This document shows, one piece after another, positions 55,581 to 64,000 of a stretch of 64,000 bases of DNA. This DNA comes from Cryphonectria parasitica EP155 (taxonomy: Eukaryota; Ascomycota; Sordariomycetes; Diaporthales; Cryphonectriaceae). The notes under the pieces are model-generated. The model did not search any database. It was not told the DNA's origin and saw only the letters and a list, made by a program, of their open reading frames with translations. Where the stretch lies: positions 806,001-870,000 of the forward strand of contig NW_024468917.1 in NCBI RefSeq assembly GCF_011745365.1, read 5' to 3'. A program made the position numbers and the translations under genes. Position 1 is the stretch's first letter, and each line of letters opens with the position of its first letter.

Positions 55581-55919
55581 TCACCCGTCCTGCTGCGCAT
55601 TGATATTCAGAGGTGGAACATTTACAGCGCCACCTCGACCAGCCCCGTTCATGTTGATAGGTCTATTGAATCGTCCACCATTGTTGGCCGGCGGCGGTAC
55701 TACCCCATGGCCACCTCCCTGGGGCTCGGCAGCGTCGATAGAGCTTGGCGAATGTGGTGATGTTCCCGACTCATATGTATCGTCTGTTCCGAGGTATGAC
55801 TTTTCGCTCCCGGAAGGTCTAGTCACCCGGAGGAGTCTGAGGAGAATGTAGACTAATAGTGTCATAAAGAGAAGAAGTAGTAAGAGTATGAGAGCTATTG
55901 CATTGTTGGGCTTGATCAT
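55581..55919 (-). CDS. Small single-pass membrane protein, hypothetical
   Basis: A single exon of 112 residues. MIKPNN is followed by a very hydrophobic segment (about 7-29, ALILLLLLLFMTLLVYILL), then Arg-flanked RLLRVTRP, an acidic/Ser patch (SEKSYLGTDDTYESG) and a Pro/Gly/Asn-rich tail. The positive-inside rule suggests the tail is cytosolic. No family is recognised. The start is the first ATG of the frame. It could be a lineage-specific gene; composition and a clean membrane segment support it, but its shortness keeps confidence modest. Confidence 0.45.
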   Translation of the reverse strand: MIKPNNAIALILLLLLLFMTLLVYILLRLLRVTRPSGSEKSYLGTDDTYESGTSPHSPSSIDAAEPQGGGHGVVPPPANNGGRFNRPINMNGAGRGGAVNVPPLNINAQQDG

Positions 55920-56894
55920 TGTCGGAAAGGTGCCGGGATCTTAACCTCAGACCAGTCGCATCAGTTGTTCAAGAGAAGCGTAGACCTATCAGGTTCTGAA
56001 GAGGCTGTTGAGTTGATCGAGAGTGGGTGACACCGTCGGCTTTTGAGCAACAGTTTGTGCCCTTGTATGTTTTGTGTTCAGGGAAAGGACTATGAGCATG
56101 TCAAGGCCATTTCTTAATAACAGAGTGAGTTCTGTAGGATTTTCTCTTGGCCTACGGGACGCATGGGGTCATCGGAGTTGAGAAAACAGACAAATGCTGC
56201 CTCACACGAAAATGCTCCGTGCCGGCGCCTTCTTTGATGTGCAAATGTAAATGCAAGATACAATTTATTGTCTGCCAGTATTGATCCTCGTCAGGTAAAC
56301 AAATCAAGAGGCTGGTCCAGTGCAACGCCACAGAAATGCAGGCAGTGCAGATAACCCGGCCCCATCACCTCATTCGTTTGCCAGCCTCCATGCAGGTGGT
56401 CACACACATTTTAGCGCTGACATTGTGCTTCTCTTTGAAGCACCCGCATGGTCAGCATGAATGATCTCAGCGCTGGTATGCCCAAATGAAAGACCAGAGC
56501 GCTTTTCACCTTCTTCTGGAGGGTCAAGTTGTCATAAAAAGCCCCTGTGCACACATGTGTTCCTTTCACCGTGCTCGGACTGCGTATCGAGCGGCCTGTC
56601 CGGCCTGATTTTAATCGAGACGGTACGTTGTAAATTGACCTATCACTTTGCATATTCACTCAGTCAGATTCCCTTAACCTTCCAGGTAATCTGGAGGGTA
56701 AAGAAAGGGACTTCAGTGCTATGCATGCGAGGGAAGAAGGGGGGCAAAGCGGCTCATGCGATGCGTATTTGTGCACAACTGCACTTGCGCTCTTGAAAAC
56801 GGGTTATTGTCATTGCTTTAAAACCCCCCTTCCGTGGACATGCGAAATACTTCAATCACTACCTTGGCTCCATTACTTGGTCCGCTGCATGTGC
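55920..56894. other. Intergenic, no gene seen
   Basis: 975 bp between the small membrane protein start and the Hsp70-like stop. Nothing recognised. Confidence 0.5.
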
Positions 56895-59598
56895 TCACTT
56901 CGTATCCCACTTGGCGGCAACAGAACCATATTCAACACCATCGTAGAGCAGTTGGAAAGTGACATTTGCCAAATGACAAGACATGACTATCTTGAAGTCA
57001 ATTTTGTAATATTCCTGGTTGTCCGCTCCATACTCCCTCTTAAGTTTGTTCTTCGGGATCTTGTTCAAATTTGCAGTGAGTTCCACGAGCTTTCTGCATT
57101 TTTCTGTGAACTGTCAGTAATCAAGCACGCCCCGTTCAGGTAAATGAATCAATACCCGTGTTATTGTTGTTGCGCCATCCGAGCTCATCATCACTTACTT
57201 GTCACTTCTTGATCCGGGTCCGGATAATCAGGCGCGCTGTCATCTTCACAAATATAAATTGGTAGGATGACGTCTCCCAAGCTCCCGCCGTGGGAGTCTA
57301 CGTCGTTCACTGATTGGTCGTAGTAGAAATCGAATAACATGTCCTCATGATCCTTGACTCGGGTGTTCTATCAAGTCTTCAATTAGCCTGCGATACACCA
57401 TTCGCTGGAGGTAGATGTGCCTCACCTTCTTGATAAACCATTTCATCACATCGATTCTCTCCCCTCCATCGACCCCGCCAGGAAATCTGATGAATCGATT
57501 AGTTCAGGTAGCTCTCCAAGCTTGGACTTGTCGTAGACTGTTCTCATTAAGCATTTACCTTGGTTGTTGAGGGTCATGGTGTCCTGGGGCGAACTTCTGA
57601 AGTGCTTTGGTGCCGTAGTGTTTCCTTGCTAGCCGAGACTCAACTGCAATCATAGGTCTCCCTGCCGTAGCCGTAGGCGAATGCCTGTCTGCAAGTACCC
57701 GAATTAAGGCTCCTTGGACAATGGCGGTAGTGCTGTTAAAGTATTTGATCAGTTTCGTACAGTTTACTTGCTAAGTTTGCCATGGGTAACTTACCAGTCC
57801 TTCATCTTCCTCACCTTTACGCTATTTCCAACCATCGTTTGGATTTTCCTCCTCAGATACTCGTTTCTCCCAAAGCCTCCTGCCAACAGAACAGCATTCA
57901 CAGACCTCGTGCCGGCTCTCTGCACTTTACTGACTTGACTTTGGACCAAGGTCAGAATTTGAGAGATGACTGCTTCAAAGACTTCTTCCACCCTTTTTCC
58001 TGGGACTTCCAGATTTCCTTTTCTAATGCTCAAGTTTCTATCATCATCAATACCGCGAGCAGGGATGAGATATTTCTTCCTGGTGTCGCCAGTGAAGTTA
58101 CGCTTCGTTTCGGTCTCCCATTTTACCATCGCATCGTGAGTATGATATTGTGTCCACTGGCTACAGCCTTGCACATGGCCTCTTAGCCATGCAAGAAATG
58201 CACGGTCCAAGAACGATGATCCGCAGAGGCCACCAGATCCTGCTGTCGCTTCATCCAGTGAAAGGCTGGGCTTCAATCTCGTGATCGTATAGGAGATGAG
58301 ATCGACGGTCCTATTTGATCATAAAATTGGGTTAGGCAGGCTTGATCTCCACAGGTATAGAAAGACTCACCCGCCACCAGCGTCACAGATGGTGAAAGTA
58401 TCTCCAATCCTCATGTCTAGTTCCTGGCTCATTTGATCAAGTGCATAAATACCAGCAGCCTCCGGCTCGGCGATGATCTGGACTTGACGGTATAGGCTCA
58501 TTCCAGCATTTTTGGCACATTCCTCAGTGATGTTCTGTGCTGATTCCGGCCACTATCAGAGTGTTAGAATAATGAAATGGGCCAGTAAAACAAAGGAGAA
58601 AAAACCAAAGAAGAAAGGAACCCCCTTGAATTGTCTAGTTCGAGGAAGGGGTTCGTCATCAAGGCTTCAGGCGTCACCATCACTTTTCCAGAGGACGAAC
58701 CCTTCGTGTTTGAGCAGTCCGAGAGGTAGACATGATACTTTTGTATAGAAAAGAAATAACATACCATAGCAGGCACAGTAATGATATACTCCCAACGAAC
58801 ATCCTTGAGAAGCGCCTCAACTCTACCTCCTCCAACGTCAAGTGATTCCTTGATAGTATTTGCAACGTGCTTGCGAAGATGCTTGAGATATTCTGTGATT
58901 AAGTCTCTTGCCTGCAGCTCATTTTCTGGCTTAATGGTCAGGGGAGGATATGCGTTCCTAAGCTCTTCCTCAGTGTATTTTGGGTCTTGTTCGAGTTTGA
59001 ACCACTGAAACCTCTCCTCCTGGTCATCGATATTGAAGCCCCATTTGGTGTCTTTCTTCTGTTCGTCGATGTTGGAACCTTGCTTGTCATCGTTTCTGTC
59101 TTTCCATTGTAGTACACTTACATTTGAGACCACTCAGTCAATAGAAATTCACTCTTGCAGTCCTGACTCAGAGAGGTGGAACACTCACGTTGGAACGCTG
59201 TCTGTGGTGTCAGCCTTTTCGGGCCAGTCATGGATAATGTTGATGGGTGGCCGTTGAGCATTTCCCTGATTAGTTCATTGTATAGGTCAGTTTACGTTTT
59301 GCCTTCACTTATCTAAGAAAGGTACGCATTTCTCACAGTTTGTGTGTGAACCCAAGCTGCGGCTGAATACGTTGTGCCTGTGTTATTGATTGTCAATGAA
59401 TGGACTTCGAACAATGGAACGTTCCAGGCATCATTATCAAAGCATACCAAAGTCAATGGCGACTAGTATTTGTCGGTCACCGCGTGGTCCGAATGTCTTC
59501 GTCTCAGCCCCCGGAGATGAAGGCCGGAGGGAACTGGCCAGATTCTTCTCTTTTTGCCTTTCGAATGCATCTTGTAACCTCTGGTGGGATGATGCCAT
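56895..59598 (-). CDS. Hsp70-like (HSPA12-type) actin-fold ATPase
   Basis: Ten exons: 59598-59448, 59377-59337, 59265-59189, 59095-58765, 58552-58371, 58310-57795, 57732-57559, 57486-57426, 57367-57199 and 57103-56895, giving 636 residues. All joins keep frame. Motifs of the Hsp70/actin ATP pocket: LVAIDFGTTYSAAAW (48-53 is IDFGTT), YIITVPAMWPESA, the second phosphate loop CDAGGGTVD (256-264) and LLAGGFGRNEYLRRKI (403-408 is LAGGFG). The C-terminal part replaces the classical peptide-binding domain; it ends VEYGSVAAKWDTK, as fungal Hsp70-like proteins of the HSPA12 group do. These are expanded in Pezizomycotina and their substrates are unknown. Intron 4 is 212 nt, long for this gene; the others are 58-93 nt. 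The final intron has two in-frame options (GTGACA or GTAAGT donors); GTAAGT is preferred. Confidence 0.85.
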
Positions 59599-60402
59599 TG
59601 TAGCCAATTCGTTTCTGACTGGTACGTAATATCAGGCGGAGAAACATATGTCGGGTATCAGTCCGCAGAGACCAAGGGAGGAATCAGGGCGATACGACGT
59701 GCAGCGTTGTCTAATCCAGAGGGACTTGATCTGGGGCTCATAGGCTATCAAGCAAGAAGAGACTGTCGTATTCAATTGCCCTAGATATAGATAACAAATC
59801 ACTAAATGAGTCAAACCCTCCGATCAGTCCATGACCTTCCGCTCCATCGACGAATGTCATTTAGACTCACTCTATTCACGACCTTCACCCTTCGCCTAGC
59901 AGAGCCTTATTGCGCTCTTTCTGGTATAGATTGTGCACAGCCCCCCAAGCATATGCACGCGTCCACAAGCGGCACATCAAGATCCTCACCGGATCTCCTG
60001 TGAACGGCCTAATTTCCACATAAGCGAAGTGCCAGCCAGCCGCTCGCATGCACACCCACACGCCTGCAAGCCGCAGTCAATCAGGTTAGCCAATGACTGG
60101 GGTTTTCTGACTTAGAAACCCCTCAAATGCTGGTAATGCGATAACTGACTTTTCTACTGCACACTTAATATTTGCCACGTCAGCTGAGACATGAATTGCA
60201 TTTGCGTTTCTTCGCTACCGATCAATGTGCAGACTTGCTTGCGCTTGAAGTTCATCCAGTCATTCGCGTCTGGAACTAGCAGTCTGTTTGATTGAGCTGT
60301 TAAATACCTCCGGAAAAGTCCAGTATTACGCGATCACCTCTTTTTTGCTGTTCGAGTCCAACTGATCAGTCCAGTCACTTCAGCCAAATGCACTGAATCA
60401 AG
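59599..60402. other. Divergent promoter region, Hsp70-like gene and coiled-coil gene
   Basis: 804 bp shared upstream region. No heat-shock element array or other clear site was recognised by eye. Confidence 0.5.
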
Positions 60403-61831
60403 ATGGACCCTCCTGGTCAATATGAGGGACGAAGCAATATGGACTCCGCAGAACGAGACATGGAGAGCTTGCAAAAAGAGAACGAGCGCCTGAGACAAGA
60501 TCTGGATGACTGTCGAGGCCAGCTCTTTCAAATATTGCAGAGAACAAAAGGCGTTCCTGAGAGCGACATCAAAAATGCGTTCCACGCAATCTACAGCGGA
60601 ATCGACGCCTGGATTGATGAAGCCTTCGCTGAAGAAAGCCTGGAATCTGCCTTCCACAATCAATTCAGGAGAGCCAAGTCCGAAAAAGAGCGGTTTCGGT
60701 CTTTAGGGCTGCATCCACAATGCTACGCAGACATCAAATGGATTTCGGACTTCGGCCGTTTGGAATACTGCTTTCATATTGTTCTCTGCAGAGTCATCTC
60801 AAAATTTCTGACGGATATTACTTTCCGTGGTAAAGAGACCAAGGAGTGGGAGCACTTGTACCCGCACAGCCTTACGAAAGAGGAAATCGTCAAGCTGGTC
60901 GATTTACAGAGAGCAATGAAAAATGATTTACATCGAGGTAAGGTAGCGGAGGACGACACGAAAAACTTCGCCTTCTAGGGCACCTCACGCCGCTGATTCC
61001 TCATAACGACCCCCTAGCTGACAATCCACTCCAGATGAATCCGAGATATCTCGATGGCGTGGCCAGGCGATTGCCGCCCTTCTCACATTCCCACATCATA
61101 GAATTCGGGCTGAGGAAGTATCACGTGTTCACCTGCAGAGGCTGAAAGAGGATTTGGAGGCCTGGTTAGGAAAGATCCCGGGAAGTCTCACAGAGTCCCT
61201 GAAGACCAACGTTCTTCAGAGAGCCACAAAGGCACTGGACATGATATGTTGCTCCAACAAGACATACTCTGTTGGCAGTCTCGATATCCCGCCAGGCCCC
61301 AACGACGGACAGAATATGCCCGGGCAGTTTAGGGACATGATCACCTGGCGACAAACACCGTCGAGCGCGATCGTGGACCTGCTACAGTGTCTTTGGCCCG
61401 TCGTCATGCGCATAGGTGAAAGTGGGCAGGACGATCTGCTCTTAGTCCAGCCAACGTGGCTGGGGTATACAGAGCCCGGACGGCTTCCTAGGCCTCTGAC
61501 GCCCACACCCAAGAGTTCTTCTCCAGATGAGCATGGCAACAGAAGACCAGATCGCGAGCGTGCGGTATCAAGGAGCTCGAGATCTCAGGGCAACATGGGG
61601 CAATTGCAACAGGATCCATCTATCGAAAGATCAAAGAAGTCTATCCAGTCTCTTGAAAACTCCTCGAGCTCGAATCCAGATGCCAAAAAGGTTTCAATCA
61701 TGAAATACTTTTCGGCGTCACCCACCACTTCTCTGCGTACAAGAGAAGATCATAGACCAAATGCACACGTCGCGCCGGGCGGAAACGAGGACCATCCTTC
61801 GACTCTGGTTTCCTCCATTTCGAAACGCTAA
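60403..61831 (+). CDS. Uncharacterised coiled-coil protein
   Basis: Two exons, 60403-60937 and 61035-61831, with a 97-nt intron (GTAAGG...CCAG), give 443 residues. The N-terminus has a coiled coil (about 13-47, ERDMESLQKENERLRQDL) followed by an alpha-helical domain with conserved-looking aromatic motifs (IDAWIDEAF, DIKWISDFGRLEYCFHIVL, KFLTDITFRGKETKEWEHLY). After the splice: SRWRGQAIAALLTFP and a helical region to about residue 320. The last 120 residues are Ser/Pro/Arg-rich and disordered (RERAVSRSSRSQG). There is no signal peptide or membrane segment, so it is probably cytosolic or nuclear. I do not recognise a named domain; the layout resembles a type of fungus-only protein of unknown role. 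It is head-to-head with the Hsp70-like gene. Confidence 0.75.
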
Positions 61832-63107
61832 TACCCATCACGATGGGACTACGCCCGATGAGAATCCCTATCGATCGACAATGAGCATCAGAAACCAATA
61901 AATGATTCAGGGTGATACGACTCAGCATTCGAAAAGTAATTCTATCAAACTAGTGTAGTCTAGAAGAGAATATAATGTATTTGGCTGTCCTGAGTAGCCT
62001 TATAAGTTTGAAGACATCCTGCCACTGCAGCCCTGGATGTGTTTGTATTGTTTTCGTTGCACCAGCCCTACCAGGAACCACGCCGGTGAAGTAGGCCTGA
62101 GAAATTGTGGCTTACGCGTAGAGATCTTCCTCGCTCCCATAGAGTCTCCGAGTCCTCTCCCCTTTGGTAAGTGAATCCAATTTGAATATAAATTAAGACT
62201 ACTTTCCTGGTTATCGGTATCAATTTCATTCCCGCATTCTCTTTGCAAGTCATTGTTGGTACTGTTATGCTGGCTTTCTGTTCCTCGATCAGCAGCATGG
62301 AAAATATTGTGCATAATTAGATGTAATGAATCTTTGTCGGTATCTCACGAGAGCGATACTATCATATCGGGGACCGTGAAATGCTGAATACGGATCGTTT
62401 ATAGGCATCATATGTGGCCCCGCCCAGCAGGGGGGATATGTACATACAGCAGATTCACTATAGCACAGTTTCACTCGTGTGCTCACTACATCATGCTTGA
62501 CGTAGTTCCGATCCCAGAATAGCATCAAAGAGCGCAAGAGCTTCCTTTTACGTCCCTACAGAACAGACACTTCTGGAAACATCTCATCATGTGTCCATCT
62601 CCTGTCGGGGCATGGCACCAACCCGTCGATTCTCGGGCTGTCTGAGTACATGCCCCTTCGGGTCAACCCCCAAGGACGCGAGCCCAGCGTGCGTTTCCAG
62701 GGGGCAAATGAGATTGGGGAAATTATTCTTGACTCTTCTGCTTTGACAGGACTACTGGAGGCTTGTGTCTACGCAATGGGCGAAGACTCGCCTCCATTTT
62801 TTGCCCTGCATCGGGTTTCATGCGTCCCCGTCTATTGGAGCCTGCGTCGGCTTATGCCACTCCCGAACCTCCGTCCGGCTCCTTATCATGGATGTTCGAC
62901 AACCAGTCTTGGGCGCGTCGACATATAAAATATTAATTCTTCCTTTGTCTTGCGGAAGCCTAATTTCATCTGATCATCTCACCGAAAATATCATTCTCTT
63001 TGTACGAAGAAAGGGTTTTGTGGTTTGCTGTCTTTTCTGAAAACTGAATTCCTCAAAGTACTTGGTGTATTTTGCATTCCCGAGACACATCCCCGAGATC
63101 ATCCATC
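61832..63107. other. Intergenic, no gene seen
   Basis: 1.28 kb with short ORFs lacking protein-like composition. Confidence 0.5.
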
Positions 63108-63879
63108 ATGGCGGCTCCCTCTGATGTCACACTGAAGACGCTCAACGGCAAATATGCTCTGGTATGTATCTGAACCCTCAGATCTGTCTTTTTCTCCTTT
63201 GCTATCAAACTTCCTTTCTTTCTTCGCTAAAGGACAACCCCCCCCCCCCCTCTCAAAACCCCCGAAAATCCAATACAGACCGGAAAAATAAAGACTTGTT
63301 CATGTTCGAAATGTACGGGGTGGACGTAAAACGAATATAGGACATACTATAGGTACTGTGAAGACACAGAGACAGTACACTAACACCATCAAACAGAACA
63401 AGTCCCTGTCGGATGACAACGACCCGGTCCTCAAGATCCAGGGCGTGGGCTGGATCCAGCGCAAGGCCATCAGCGCGGCCAGTCTAGAGCTGAGCATCAA
63501 GGTCTACGAGGAGGGCGGCGTGACCCACCTGGACACGGGCATCAAGCCCTCGCTGGGCCCTGCCTCCACCGAGGAGCGCGTCCTGGACTGGGTCACCGAG
63601 GTCGACGTCAAGCACCCGCTGTTCGGCAACGGCAAGGCCCAGAGCAAGTGGGTCAAGGTCGAGGAGCTCGACGACGAGTACCTCTCCAAGGGCTGGGAGG
63701 AGGGAACCACCGACCTGGTCCTCGTCCAGAACACCATGGACTCGGGCGTCGTCACCAAGCTGGTCCACGGGTTTGAGGTCATCAAGGGTGAGAGGCACTA
63801 TGTGAGGCACATTGTGTGCAAGAAGGGCTCCGAGGTCGCCAAGGTGAAGCTGGTCTACGACTACATCGGACCCAACTAA
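63108..63879 (+). CDS. Small beta-rich (calycin-like) fungal protein
   Basis: Two exons, 63108-63161 and 63397-63879, with a 235-nt intron (GTATGT donor, ACTAAC branch point, ACAG acceptor), give 178 residues. The spliced start reads LKTLNGKYAL-NKSLSDDNDPVL, then IQGVGWIQRKAISAASLELS, alternating hydrophobic beta strands with HLDTGI, and TEERVLDWVTEVDVKHPLFG. The pattern of short amphipathic strands and the NGKY opening resemble the lipocalin/fatty-acid-binding (calycin) fold used by a group of small fungal proteins; this is inference and the ligand is unknown. There is no signal peptide. The intron contains a 13-C run (63238-63250). Strong GC3 bias suggests good expression. Confidence 0.78.
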
Positions 63880-64000
63880 GGGGTTCTTGTTTTTGTTTTT
63901 ATCTAAACGAATAGGGAATATCTGGCTATGGGATGTATATATGAGGAACAATCGAGGGTGTTGAGACTGGCAGTGTAGACATGTAGGCAGATATACAATG

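Noticed and set aside
59122..59132. An 11-nt micro-exon in the Hsp70-like gene
   Set aside because: A single GTGAGT...ACAG intron (59188-59096) gives a continuous frame (VPT-NDDKQGSN) without needing a micro-exon or a rare GAG acceptor.

Overview
The window is nuclear DNA from a filamentous ascomycete (Pezizomycotina, most likely a Sordariomycete). The evidence is short spliceosomal introns (mostly 50-110 nt, GTRNGT donors, CTRAC-like branch points, YAG acceptors), well-spaced single genes on both strands, and fungus-typical genes such as ecm33, mnn9, a 21.3 kDa complex I subunit and an HSPA12-type Hsp70-like protein. There is no operon structure and no rRNA, convincing tRNA, CRISPR array or intact transposon.

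Left part (1-18.9 kb): the 3' part of a low-complexity gene; the NatA catalytic subunit ard1 divergent from a short-chain dehydrogenase; a decayed subtilisin-domain relic; a membrane J-like protein with a 24-copy acidic hexapeptide array; lto1 (Fe-S adaptor for Rli1/ABCE1); a mitochondrial complex I subunit; a Bcp/Dot5-type peroxiredoxin; the SPF45 splicing factor; and the GPI cell-wall protein ecm33.

Middle part (18.9-39.3 kb): a 6.8 kb stretch without recognisable coding sequence upstream of ecm33, then the mag1 DNA glycosylase, the six-exon mannosyltransferase mnn9, qcr7 of complex III divergent from a mitochondrial carrier, and an EthD-domain protein.

Right part (39.3-64 kb): a Sae2/Ctp1/CtIP repair factor, a Ubp3-like deubiquitinase followed 87 bp later by a 674-residue intronless orphan, a DUF952 protein with a microsatellite-filled intron, nup85, two small lineage-specific-looking proteins (one secreted Ser/Thr-rich, one single-pass membrane), a ten-exon Hsp70-like ATPase divergent from an uncharacterised coiled-coil protein, and a small beta-rich protein.

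Functional themes are housekeeping: protein N-acetylation, splicing, nuclear pore, DNA repair (mag1, sae2), respiration (complex I, qcr7, carrier) and wall/Golgi glycosylation (ecm33, mnn9). The two respiratory-chain subunits share a CCAAT-type element at nearly the same distance from their start codons. The least explained items are the hexapeptide-repeat J-like protein, the orphan after ubp3, the Hsp70-like/coiled-coil divergent pair and the coding desert. Exon boundaries were placed by hand from splice signals and reading-frame continuity; no database search was run.
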